From positions 1 through 11,310 of the forward strand of contig JAHFOP010000033.1 of NCBI GenBank assembly GCA_023261605.1: 11,310 bases of DNA, read 5' to 3'. Of this stretch, positions 1 to 6,307 are shown in pieces; the first letter of the stretch is position 1, and each line of letters begins with the position of its first letter. Below the pieces are notes generated by a model, which saw only the letters and a program-made list of their open reading frames with translations, ran no database searches and was not told the origin of the DNA. A program made the translations under genes and the position numbers. The DNA is from Candidatus Moraniibacteriota bacterium. GTDB taxonomy: Bacteria; Patescibacteriota; Minisyncoccia; Moranbacterales; UBA2206.

Positions 1-2
1 AA

Positions 3-119
3 TCAGGCAATGTGGCGCAGTCAGGTGAGTTTGCTTTGCTCACTCCCCAACAGAAAAAAAATATCATCCAGATCATCGCGGATAGTTTCTCCGATACTTT
101 CAGTTGGGCGAAGAAGTAG
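3..119 (+). CDS. C-terminal end of an unidentified protein (5' truncated)
   Basis: Frame 3 is open from the left edge to a TAG at 117-119 and encodes about 38 residues ending in ...DSFSDTFSWAKK. The composition is protein-like, with an amphipathic stretch around LTPQQKKNIIQIIADSF. The stop lies just before the ppsA promoter, which supports this frame as the real tail of an upstream gene. The other forward frames give either an early stop or an Arg/Ser-rich unlikely peptide. I do not recognise the family from so short a tail and assign no function. Confidence 0.6.
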   Translation, partial: SGNVAQSGEFALLTPQQKKNIIQIIADSFSDTFSWAKK

Positions 120-133
120 GTTTGTGGTATAAT
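104..133 (+). promoter_or_regulatory. Promoter for ppsA, extended -10
   Basis: TATAAT at 128-133 is preceded by TGG, giving an extended -10 (TGnTATAAT). A weak -35 candidate TTGGGC lies at 104-109 with an 18-nt spacer. Transcription would begin near 140, leaving an A/T-only leader of about 29 nt before the ATG at 169. The box overlaps nothing coding except the tail of the upstream gene at the -35. The same TGTGGTATAAT string recurs at 6308-6318. Confidence 0.75.
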
Positions 134-168
134 AAAATCATAAAAATAAAATAAATAAAAATAAATAT

Positions 169-2631
169 ATGGCTGTGATAAAAAAAACAAAAAGTCGCAA
201 GAATCAATTTGTTCTCTGGTTTTCAGAAACCGGTATCAAGGATATTGAACTGGTAGGCGGAAAAAATGCTTCACTTGGCGAGATGTATTCCAATTTGAGG
301 ACTAAAGGCATTCGCGTACCGGACGGGTTTGCAGTGACGAGTAAAGCTTATCGCTATTTTGTCGCGGAAAACGGACTGGACGCTAAAATCAAAAAAATTC
401 TAAAAGGACTGGACACTGGGAACATGGCTAATTTGGCCAAGCGTGGCTATCAAATTCGCGAAGCGATTTTGTCGGCACAATTTCCGGAAGATTTGCGCAA
501 TGAAATCGTGGAAAATTATGCCAAGTTGTCACGAGAATATCTGCGCCACAAAAGTTTCAAAATTACTTGGGAAAAAGATGATCACACCAATCATTTCGCC
601 GGCGGCGTGGACACGGCCGTGCGCTCGAGCGCGACAGCGGAAGATTTGGTGGACGCTTCTTTCGCCGGTCAGCAAGAATCCTATCTGAACGTCATCGGGG
701 AATATCAACTTTTGGAATCAATCAAAAAATGTTTCTCTTCGCTTTTCACCGATCGGGCTATTTCATATCGGGTGGATAAAAAATTTGATCATTTTGCCAT
801 TGCTCTTTCAGTTGGCGTGCAAAAAATGGTTCGTTCGGACGAAGCGGTCAGTGGTGTGATGTTCACCATTGACACGGAATCTGGTTTTCAAGATGCAATT
901 GTGATCAACAGTTCTTGGGGGCTGGGAGAAAATATTGTGAAAGGCAAAGTGACGCCGGATGAGTTCATCGTGCATAAGCCGACCTTGAAAAGCGGTTTCA
1001 GTTCGATCATTGAAAGGAAGATGGGCAGTAAGGCGAATAAATTGGTTTATAGCGTTGGTGGCAATACCTCTACACAAAATGTGAGCGTGCCAATGGAAGA
1101 TCGCAAAAAATTCTCTTTGAATGACGCTGAAATTATTGCTTTGGCCAAGTGGGGCATGCAGATCGAGGATCATTACAAAAAACCGATGGATATCGAATGG
1201 GCGAAAGATGGTCGCACGCAAGAACTTTTCATTGTGCAAGCTCGGCCGGAAACTGTGCAATCACAAAAAGATGTCCAAGTTTTGGAAGAATATGTTTTGA
1301 AAAGCAAAGGTAAGGGCAAAATTTTGACGCATGGCAGTGCGGTGGGCGGGAAAATTGGCAAGGGCAAGGCCAATGTGATCAAAAATGTAGCCAAAATTGC
1401 TGATTTCAAGAAAGGAGAAGTGCTGGTGACGGAAATGACTGATCCAGATTGGGAGCCGATCATGAAGATTGCTTCGGCCATTGTGACCAATTCCGGCGGG
1501 CGAACCAGTCACGCCGCTATTGTGAGCCGCGAACTGGGCATCCCGTGTGTAGTGGGAACGGGCAACGCCACGCGAGTTATTCGAGACGCTGCTCCCATAA
1601 CTGTCAGTTGCGCTGAAGGAGAGGCAGGCGTGGTCTATGAAGGGCTTTTGGATTTTGCCATCAAGACGACCAATCTGAAAGTGCTCAAAAAAACCAAGAC
1701 GAAAATCATGTTGAATGTGGGCAATCCGGAACAAGCCTTTAACTTGTCGTTCATCCCCAATGACGGTGTGGGCTTGGCGCGTGAAGAGTTTATTATCACG
1801 GAATATATCAAGATTCATCCCATGGCACTCAAGCATTATGAAAAAATAACTGATCAAGAGACGCGGAAAAAAATTGAAGATTTGACCAACGGATATCCTG
1901 ATAAAGAAGAATTTTTCGTGGCTAAATTGGCGGAAGGCATCGGTCGGATCGGGGCAGCCTTTTATCCGAAAGATGTCATCGTGAGACTTTCTGATTTCAA
2001 AACGAATGAATATTCCACGCTCATCGGCGGGAAAGATTTCGAGCCCAAAGAGGAAAATCCGATGATCGGTTGGCGCGGCGCTTCTCGCTATTATGATCCG
2101 GATTACATTGAAGGATTTGCCATGGAATGCCGAGCTTTCAAGAAAGTGCGTGAAGATATGGGGCTTACGAATGTGAAAATCATGGTGCCGTTCTGTCGCA
2201 CAATCAAGGAAGGTGAAGAAGTGTTGGCGCAAATGAAGAAACACGGCTTGGAACGCGGAAAAAAAGGCTTGGAAGTGTATGTGATGTGTGAAATTCCAGC
2301 CAATGTCATTTTGGCCACTGAATTTTCCAAAATATTTGACGGCTTCTCGATCGGTTCCAATGACCTCACCCAACTCACACTCGGCGTGGACCGCGACTCT
2401 GCCAAAGTGGCGCATGTCTATGACGAACGCAATGAGGCAGTGAAAGAACTCATTCGCCAAGTGATTCACAAAGCACACAAATCAAATCGCAAAGTGGGCA
2501 TCTGCGGTCAAGCCCCGTCCGACTTTTTGGATTTTGCCACTTTCCTCGTGGAAGAAGGCATTGATTCGATTTCGCTAAACCCTGACACAGTCATCAAGAC
2601 TTCAATCGCGATTGCCAAGATTGAGAAATAA
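169..2631 (+). CDS. ppsA: Phosphoenolpyruvate synthase (pyruvate, water dikinase)
   Basis: This cytosolic enzyme converts pyruvate + ATP + water to PEP + AMP + phosphate, the entry step of gluconeogenesis from pyruvate. At 820 residues it is near full family length (E. coli PpsA is about 790). The N-terminal ATP-grasp (PPDK_N) domain shows GGKNASLGEM (residues 30-39) and VRSSATAEDL with Arg152. The central swivelling domain has GGRTSHAAIVSRELGIP, with the phosphorylated His at residue 448. The C-terminal PEP/pyruvate-binding barrel shows MIGWRGASRY, GSNDLTQLTLGVDRDS (about 729-744) and VGICGQAPS with the catalytic Cys779. All key residues are present, so it should be active. The ATG at 169 follows its own promoter by about 29 nt, with no Shine-Dalgarno. 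The gene is monocistronic, ending at a hairpin terminator. Pyruvate phosphate dikinase is less likely, since the domain order and the VGICGQAPS region are PpsA-like. Confidence 0.97.
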   Translation: MAVIKKTKSRKNQFVLWFSETGIKDIELVGGKNASLGEMYSNLRTKGIRVPDGFAVTSKAYRYFVAENGLDAKIKKILKGLDTGNMANLAKRGYQIREAILSAQFPEDLRNEIVENYAKLSREYLRHKSFKITWEKDDHTNHFAGGVDTAVRSSATAEDLVDASFAGQQESYLNVIGEYQLLESIKKCFSSLFTDRAISYRVDKKFDHFAIALSVGVQKMVRSDEAVSGVMFTIDTESGFQDAIVINSSWGLGENIVKGKVTPDEFIVHKPTLKSGFSSIIERKMGSKANKLVYSVGGNTSTQNVSVPMEDRKKFSLNDAEIIALAKWGMQIEDHYKKPMDIEWAKDGRTQELFIVQARPETVQSQKDVQVLEEYVLKSKGKGKILTHGSAVGGKIGKGKANVIKNVAKIADFKKGEVLVTEMTDPDWEPIMKIASAIVTNSGGRTSHAAIVSRELGIPCVVGTGNATRVIRDAAPITVSCAEGEAGVVYEGLLDFAIKTTNLKVLKKTKTKIMLNVGNPEQAFNLSFIPNDGVGLAREEFIITEYIKIHPMALKHYEKITDQETRKKIEDLTNGYPDKEEFFVAKLAEGIGRIGAAFYPKDVIVRLSDFKTNEYSTLIGGKDFEPKEENPMIGWRGASRYYDPDYIEGFAMECRAFKKVREDMGLTNVKIMVPFCRTIKEGEEVLAQMKKHGLERGKKGLEVYVMCEIPANVILATEFSKIFDGFSIGSNDLTQLTLGVDRDSAKVAHVYDERNEAVKELIRQVIHKAHKSNRKVGICGQAPSDFLDFATFLVEEGIDSISLNPDTVIKTSIAIAKIEK

Positions 2632-2648
2632 GCTGCAGAGATTATTTG

Positions 2649-2677
2649 AAAACACGGGCTTTGCCCGTGTTTTTTTG
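2649..2677 (+). terminator. Bidirectional intrinsic terminator between ppsA and tRNA-Ser
   Basis: An 8-bp perfect GC-rich stem (2652-2659 ACACGGGC with 2663-2670 GCCCGTGT) closes a TTT loop. It is flanked by A residues on the left and a T-run on the right (2670-2676). On the plus strand it terminates ppsA 20 nt after its stop. On the minus strand the same hairpin is followed by TTTT and lies just downstream of the tRNA-Ser 3' end, so it can serve both convergent transcripts. Confidence 0.9.
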
Positions 2678-2680
2678 GTG

Positions 2681-2766
2681 CGGAGAGTGAGGGATTCGAA
2701 CCCTCGGTGCCTTGCGACACACACGCTTTCCAAGCGTGCGCACTAGACCAACTATGCGAACTCTCC
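2681..2766 (-). tRNA. tRNA-Ser (anticodon GGA)
   Basis: The minus strand folds into a complete class II tRNA of 86 nt. The acceptor stem is GGAGAGT/ACTCTCC. The D arm is GCA/TGC around TAGTTGGTCTAG. The anticodon stem CACGC/GCGTG holds the loop TTGGAAA, whose anticodon GGA reads UCC/UCU. A long variable arm GTGTC-GCAA-GGCAC has a GCAA tetraloop and is diagnostic of Ser/Leu tRNAs. The T arm is GAGGG-TTCGAAT-CCCTC, and the discriminator base is G73, typical for serine. The following bases are CAC rather than CCA, so the CCA end must be added enzymatically. Confidence 0.97.
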
Positions 2767-2780
2767 TTAATTACCATAAT

Positions 2781-2809
2781 AGAATAGCTTATTTCGTATT
2801 TAAAATCAA
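2781..2809 (-). promoter_or_regulatory. Promoter for tRNA-Ser(GGA)
   Basis: Read on the minus strand, TTGATT (2809-2804) and TATTCT (2786-2781) are separated by exactly 17 nt. Initiation near 2774 would give a short leader of about 8 nt before the tRNA 5' end at 2766. A 10-bp palindrome AAGATATCTT (2808-2817) touches the -35 box; no regulator is implied by this alone. Confidence 0.6.
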
Positions 2810-2839
2810 GATATCTTTTCTTTTTGTTATAAAGTAGAG

Positions 2840-2868
2840 TAGACAGATTTTAGCTATAATGATATAAT
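2840..2868 (+). promoter_or_regulatory. Promoter for the Bro-N gene
   Basis: TAGACA (2840-2845, 5 of 6 to TTGACA) and a perfect TATAAT (2863-2868) have a 17-nt spacer, so this is a strong consensus promoter. Start of transcription is expected near 2875, about 23 nt before the ATG at 2898. Two further perfect TATAAT boxes lie at 2855-2860 and 2874-2879, so alternative start sites are possible. Confidence 0.75.
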
Positions 2869-2897
2869 ATCAGTATAATCATTAAAACAAAAAACCA

Positions 2898-3725
2898 ATG
2901 AAACCAAGTGCACAAATTGCCTTATTCCGAGGCAAAAAAATTAGGAAAATAATTCACCAAAATGAGTGGTGGTTTTCAGTAATTGATGTTGTTGAGGTTT
3001 TGACTGGCAGCAGTAACCCACGAGATTATTGGTATCGTATGAAAGTTAGAGTTAAGGACGAGGATGGGGCTGAGTTGTCGACAATTTGTCGACAACTGAA
3101 ACTGGAGTCATCCGATGGAAAAAAATATGAAACCGACTGCGCTAGCACTGAAGGGATGTTTAGAATAGTACAGTCTATCCCTTCTCCTAATGCAGAACCA
3201 TTGAAAAGATGGTTGGCGCGTGTTGGTTATGAAAGAGTGCAAGAAATCGAAGACCCGGAACTGGCGACCAAAAGAACTCGAATGTTGTACAAAGCTAAGT
3301 GTTATCCTGACAAATGGATTGAAATGCGCATGCGGGGCATTGTCATTCGTGATGAGCTAACGGACGAGTGGCAAAAGCGGGGAGCAGCAGAACAGAAAGA
3401 TTATGAAATTTTGACGGCCGAAATTTCCAAAGCCACTTTTGGCATCACGCCGGCGCAATACAAAAAACATAAAAACTTGAAACGGGAAAACTTACGCGAT
3501 CATATGGACGACTTTGAATTGATTTTCACGATGCTCGGCGAACGTTCCACCACTGAGATTCATCGCACAGAAGATTCTCGTGGTCTCCCAAAACTCAAAT
3601 CAGACGCCGCAGCTGGCGGAGACATCTCCGCCACGGCCAGGAAAAAATTGGAAAAAAGATTGGGGCGAAGTGTGGTTTCGAAGAAGAATTTCAAGAAGTT
3701 AGACAGTAGAAAAAAGTTGAAATAG
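2898..3725 (+). CDS. Bro-N domain / DinD-like phage antirepressor family protein
   Basis: This 275-residue protein starts with a Bro-N type domain (about 5-110): IALFRGKKIRKIIHQNEWWFSVIDVVEVL, then ELSTICRQLKLESSDGKKYETD and IPSPNAEPLKRWLARVG, all hallmark stretches of prophage antirepressor/BRO proteins. The C-terminal half (about 140-270) matches the DinD-like arrangement, with LTDEWQKRG, FTMLGERSTTEI, a small-residue AAAGGDISATARKKLEKRLG stretch and a basic tail. Family members are found in phages, DNA-damage responses and many small bacterial genomes. The exact biochemical role is unknown, though DNA binding is generally assumed for Bro-N. The gene has its own promoter and the ATG follows an A-rich leader without Shine-Dalgarno. 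An AbrB-type gene follows at 46 nt. It may be an old mobile-element cargo gene, but no integrase or other phage gene is in view. Confidence 0.88.
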   Translation: MKPSAQIALFRGKKIRKIIHQNEWWFSVIDVVEVLTGSSNPRDYWYRMKVRVKDEDGAELSTICRQLKLESSDGKKYETDCASTEGMFRIVQSIPSPNAEPLKRWLARVGYERVQEIEDPELATKRTRMLYKAKCYPDKWIEMRMRGIVIRDELTDEWQKRGAAEQKDYEILTAEISKATFGITPAQYKKHKNLKRENLRDHMDDFELIFTMLGERSTTEIHRTEDSRGLPKLKSDAAAGGDISATARKKLEKRLGRSVVSKKNFKKLDSRKKLK

Positions 3726-3733
3726 AAAAAATA

Positions 3734-3742
3734 TGTTATACT
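3734..3742 (+). promoter_or_regulatory. Extended -10 promoter for the AbrB-type gene
   Basis: TGTTATACT is an extended -10 (TG-n-TATACT), located just after the stop of the Bro-N gene. No convincing -35 is present at 17 nt (TTGAAA at 3717-3722 gives a spacing of only 14). Initiation near 3749 would fall inside the adjacent palindrome, leaving a leader of about 23 nt. Confidence 0.5.
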
Positions 3743-3755
3743 TTGGGTACCCAAA
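3742..3755. promoter_or_regulatory. Perfect 14-bp palindrome, possible operator
   Basis: TTTGGGTACCCAAA is a perfect dyad centred on the GTAC at 3747-3750. It sits at the presumed transcription start between the -10 box and the ATG at 3772. AbrB/MazE-type antitoxins commonly autoregulate by binding palindromes at their own promoters, so an autoregulatory operator is a reasonable inference. It is too short and lacks a loop and T-run, so it is not a terminator. Confidence 0.5.
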
Positions 3756-3771
3756 ATTAAAAAATAATAGT

Positions 3772-3936
3772 ATGCGAAAACTCACCGACAAAAGCATCCG
3801 AAAAATCTACAAAAAATCCGGCTCTTATGCTCTCACCATTCCGATTGAAATCATCAAACAACTCGACATCAAAGAAGGGCAGAAAGTGGTAGTGAAAGTT
3901 AAGGGAAAAAGTATTGTTATTGTGGATTGGAAATAG
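3772..3936 (+). CDS. AbrB/MazE-type (SpoVT-AbrB fold) DNA-binding protein
   Basis: This 54-residue protein has the swapped-hairpin pattern of the family: SGSYALTIPIEIIKQLDIKEGQKVVVKVKGKSIVI. The P-x-E-I-I-K-Q-L-x-I-x-x-G-x-x-V core matches MazE/AbrB/PhoU-associated regulators. Members bind DNA as dimers and act as transition regulators or antitoxins. I place the start at the ATG at 3772 rather than the ATG at 3733. The upstream choice would add 13 residues translated from the promoter and palindrome (MLYFGYPKLKNNS), which do not belong to the fold. No toxin gene follows: the next gene is a dehydrogenase with its own promoter 88 nt away, and the preceding Bro-N protein is no known toxin. It is best described as an orphan AbrB-like regulator, possibly autoregulating through the palindrome at 3742-3755. 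Confidence 0.85.
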   Translation: MRKLTDKSIRKIYKKSGSYALTIPIEIIKQLDIKEGQKVVVKVKGKSIVIVDWK

Positions 3937-3966
3937 AAATATAATAAAAAGTGCATCTATTTGTTT

Positions 3967-3996
3967 TTAACGTGGATGGAGTTTTTGTGATAAGAT
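3967..3996 (+). promoter_or_regulatory. Promoter for the Ldh2-family gene
   Basis: TAAGAT at 3991-3996 preceded by TGA forms an extended -10 (TGATAAGAT), inside TTTTTGTGATAAGAT, which resembles the ppsA box. A -35 candidate TTAACG (3967-3972) lies 18 nt upstream. The expected leader is about 22 nt, AT-rich, without Shine-Dalgarno, ending at the ATG at 4025. Confidence 0.55.
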
Positions 3997-4024
3997 ATAT
4001 ACATAACCACTAAAAATAAAGCAT

Positions 4025-5020
4025 ATGAAAGTGAGCATTCAAGCGCTAAAAGAAAAAGTATTGGAAGGCATTAAGAATTTGGGATATATTGATGAAGACG
4101 CGCAAGTTATTGCTGATGTCCTTTTATATGCGCAATTGAGAGGAAACAATCAGGGCATCACGAAAATTGCCACGGGTGGGATTCCCAAATCCAGTGATGT
4201 CAAAAAATTTGAAGTCGTGTCAAAGAATAAATGTGGAGCATTACTTTCTGGCGGACACTCAATGGTGTCGAGCGTTAAAGCTGCCGAAATGGCTGTTGAA
4301 CTGGCAGCTGAACATGGAGTTGGTATAGTTGGACTCAATCATACATCTTCATCGTCCGGCGCTATCGGATATTTTTCTCGGAAAATTGCGCAAGCTGGAT
4401 ATATCGGTTTTGTGTGTGTGGGAAATGGAGCATTCGCTTTCGTTGCGCCGCACGGTTCAGCCGAACCGCGCTTAGGCACCAATCCTTTTTCATATTCTTT
4501 TCCATACGATGGCGGTGAAGTTGTGTTTGATAGTGCAACCTCCGCCATCGCATATTTTGGCGTGGTGGAAGCGAAACTCAAGGGAGAAAAATTGCCAAAA
4601 GACATTGGGTTTGATAAGGCAGGCAATCCCAGTTCTGATCCTGCTGAAGTGCTTGGTGGCTCTGTCACGACATTCGCTGATTATAAGGGTTTTGGTCTGT
4701 CACTTTTTGTGCAACTTTTGGGTGGGCCATTTTCCATGGCCGGTATTCCGGGGTTCAATGAATCGGATGGCGCCGGAACGTTTGTGATGGCGCTGGAGCC
4801 AAGTCTTCTTGCAGGCAAGGATGAGTTTTTAAAACGTTCAACTGAGTTGGTGCAATCAATGAAATCAGCTAAGCCGCTGGCTGGCCAAGAAGTTCTTTTG
4901 CCAGGTGAAAAAGGCGATAGGAAAATTAAAGCTGTTGAAAACGCTGGAGAGATTGAAGTCGCTGATGCTATTTGGAATGAACTGGTCACTTTTGTAGAAA
5001 AAACTTCTCACGATGCGTAG
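4025..5020 (+). CDS. Malate/L-lactate dehydrogenase (Ldh2) family oxidoreductase, divergent
   Basis: This is a 331-residue cytosolic NAD(P)-dependent oxidoreductase of the Ldh_2/YlbC family, whose members reduce or oxidise 2-oxo/2-hydroxy acids such as malate, lactate, ureidoglycolate or sulfolactate. Family landmarks are present in order: LNHTSSSSGAIGYFSRKIAQAGYIG (from 104), VAPHGSAEPRLGTNP (140-154), VFDSATSAIAYFG (167-179), the GFDKAGNPSSDP segment (195-206), DYKGFGLSLFVQLLGG (219-234) and a late LLPGE. The N-terminal catalytic motif normally reads RG-x-x-S-H-G-x-x-R. Here it is RGNNQGITK (39-47), so the usual His and Arg are Gln43 and Lys47. That suggests an altered substrate or weakened activity. 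His106 of the second motif is retained. The gene is monocistronic, with its own promoter and a strong terminator 49 nt downstream. The substrate cannot be named from sequence. Confidence 0.88.
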   Translation: MKVSIQALKEKVLEGIKNLGYIDEDAQVIADVLLYAQLRGNNQGITKIATGGIPKSSDVKKFEVVSKNKCGALLSGGHSMVSSVKAAEMAVELAAEHGVGIVGLNHTSSSSGAIGYFSRKIAQAGYIGFVCVGNGAFAFVAPHGSAEPRLGTNPFSYSFPYDGGEVVFDSATSAIAYFGVVEAKLKGEKLPKDIGFDKAGNPSSDPAEVLGGSVTTFADYKGFGLSLFVQLLGGPFSMAGIPGFNESDGAGTFVMALEPSLLAGKDEFLKRSTELVQSMKSAKPLAGQEVLLPGEKGDRKIKAVENAGEIEVADAIWNELVTFVEKTSHDA

Positions 5021-5037
5021 AGTAAAGTTCTAACTTC

Positions 5038-5053
5038 ATCCCTCACTCTCCGC
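5038..5053 (+). repeat. 16-bp copy of the tRNA-Ser 3' end (inverted relative to the tRNA gene)
   Basis: ATCCCTCACTCTCCGC is identical to the minus-strand sequence of tRNA-Ser(GGA) covering the end of the T loop, the T-stem 3' strand, the acceptor 3' strand, G73 and one following base (2695-2680). Similarity stops at both edges. It lies in the 3' UTR of the dehydrogenase gene. Because it is inverted relative to the tRNA, it is not a standard attL/attR pair with it; a tRNA fragment left by a rearrangement is possible. Confidence 0.7.
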
Positions 5054-5068
5054 TAAGCTTACAATATC

Positions 5069-5101
5069 ATCGAGGCTGATTAATTCAGTCTCGATTTTTT
5101 T
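5069..5101 (+). terminator. Intrinsic terminator of the Ldh2-family gene
   Basis: An 11-bp stem with one G-T pair (5069-5079 ATCGAGGCTGA with 5085-5095 TCAGTCTCGAT) encloses a 5-nt loop TTAAT and is followed by a run of T to 5101. It ends 45 nt before the next ATG and isolates the dehydrogenase transcript from the next gene. Confidence 0.9.
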
Positions 5102-5113
5102 ATTTCGCAGATT

Positions 5114-5124
5114 TGAGGTAAGAT
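5114..5124 (+). promoter_or_regulatory. Probable -10 region for the lysozyme-like membrane protein gene
   Basis: TGAGGTAAGAT ends in TAAGAT (5119-5124) and matches the TGTGGTATAAT pattern at 9 of 11 positions. A start near 5131 would leave a leader of about 15 nt. No clear -35 is seen; that position overlaps the preceding terminator. Confidence 0.45.
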
Positions 5125-5145
5125 AAAAGCAATAAGAAATAAAAA

Positions 5146-6267
5146 ATGCGAAGACATATTTTGAAAATTTCTCAAGTGGTGCTCATTGGATTGTTTGTAT
5201 ACATCCTCATTTTGATGGGGGGATTTTTTGGGGTTAAATATGGTCTGACCAATACCGCTGGGGTGGTGGATGACAAAAGTGTCTATTTTCAAAACATTAA
5301 TACTGAGATTTCTCAGATAAAAAAAACTGAGAATGAGAAGCCCTTAGCAGTAGAAGAAAGCGCCAATCGAATGCGGCAGATTAATCTTTGTCAGATTCAG
5401 GTTATTGGCGCGCGCTATCCGGTCAATGCAAAAAAGATTGTTGAATCTTATTCCAAAAATGGCAATGATGCCCTGGCTCTTAAAATGATTGGTGCGGTCG
5501 ATTTGCGCCTTCTGAAGGACGTGGATTTTCAAGATAAATTCAACCACTGTAAAGTTGATTATGAGCCCAATCTTTCATTAGCTGATTTGGAAAAAGAATT
5601 TGCGGATGCTTCCGGACCAAATGTTTTTCCTTGGATTGATCGGCCGGAATGGCAAACCATCGCCGCCGCGACACTGAAAGATAGTGGTTCAATTGCCAAG
5701 GCTGGCCAAGTGGCTGATATTGAGCCGCGGCTCATCGTGGCCAGTATGATTGTGGAGCAATTGAGACTTTTCAATTCTGAACGGGAAGTTTTCAAAAAAT
5801 TTTTCGAGCCACTCAAAATCCTTGGTAATTCCAATAAGATTTCACTCGGTATCATGGGTATCAAGGAAGCTACGGCTGAGCGCATCAGAGCCAATCTAAA
5901 AGACCAAGCGTCATCCTATTATCTGGGAACCGACCATGCTGTCGCACTGGATTTTTTGTCGGGCAGTGTCTATGATCAACTGACAGATGAAAGTAACAAT
6001 CATTACAACTCCTATTTGTATGGTGCGCTATACCTGAAGCAATTCATCGTGCAATGGCAGCGCGCCGGCTATGGCATCGAGTATCGGCCGGAAATCTTAG
6101 GCACCCTTTTCAATGTTGGCTTCCCTCAATCCAAACCAAACTCTGCGCCGCGCGTGGGCGGATCGGTGATTGATGTGGGTGAGGGTCAATATTCTTTCGG
6201 TTCTCTCGTGTACGAATTTTATTATTCCGGAGAATTGACGGATAATTTTCCTTATGTGATAAAATGA
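5146..6267 (+). CDS. Single-pass membrane protein with probable lysozyme-like extracytoplasmic domain
   Basis: This 373-residue protein has a basic N-terminus and one TM segment at about 9-30 (LIGLFVYILILMGG), then a long extracytoplasmic part. Residues about 193-250 (PRLIVASMIVEQLR ... SLGIMGIKEATAERI) resemble the core of lytic transglycosylase/goose-lysozyme folds. There the catalytic Glu sits on a helix (candidate Glu204) and a Ser-x-Gly-x-x-x-I-x-x-x-TA segment follows. The C-terminal LGTLFNVGFPQSKP and FGSLVYEFYYSGEL blocks fit the same kind of enzyme. Peptidoglycan cleavage or remodelling is therefore inferred, not proven; the family assignment rests on motif memory only. Two cysteines (82, 135) lie in the region between the TM and this domain. 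The gene stands alone between a terminator and the next promoter. The ATG at 5146 directly precedes the TM and has only an A-rich leader. It ends with TGA, supporting standard code use. Confidence 0.75.
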   Translation: MRRHILKISQVVLIGLFVYILILMGGFFGVKYGLTNTAGVVDDKSVYFQNINTEISQIKKTENEKPLAVEESANRMRQINLCQIQVIGARYPVNAKKIVESYSKNGNDALALKMIGAVDLRLLKDVDFQDKFNHCKVDYEPNLSLADLEKEFADASGPNVFPWIDRPEWQTIAAATLKDSGSIAKAGQVADIEPRLIVASMIVEQLRLFNSEREVFKKFFEPLKILGNSNKISLGIMGIKEATAERIRANLKDQASSYYLGTDHAVALDFLSGSVYDQLTDESNNHYNSYLYGALYLKQFIVQWQRAGYGIEYRPEILGTLFNVGFPQSKPNSAPRVGGSVIDVGEGQYSFGSLVYEFYYSGELTDNFPYVIK

Positions 6268-6307
6268 TGAAATTTTTGAGAAGAAGTGATTGTGTCGCAA
6301 CGTCTAT

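Noticed and set aside
1261..2478. 405-codon open frame on the minus strand inside ppsA
   Set aside because: It lies fully antisense to a conserved enzyme with all catalytic motifs. Its product is a His/Phe-rich sequence typical of a mirror frame, and it has no promoter.
3733..3771. Earlier ATG for the AbrB-type gene
   Set aside because: The start would overlap the -10 box and palindrome and add a non-family leader peptide; 3772 gives a complete domain.
3772..3936. Toxin-antitoxin module
   Set aside because: No toxin-sized partner gene lies next to the AbrB-type gene; the neighbours are a Bro-N protein and a dehydrogenase with its own promoter.
2680..5053. Direct-repeat attachment sites bounding an integrated element
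   Set aside because: The shared 16-mer is inverted, no integrase is present, and the tRNA 3' end faces away from this block, so att sites are not supported.
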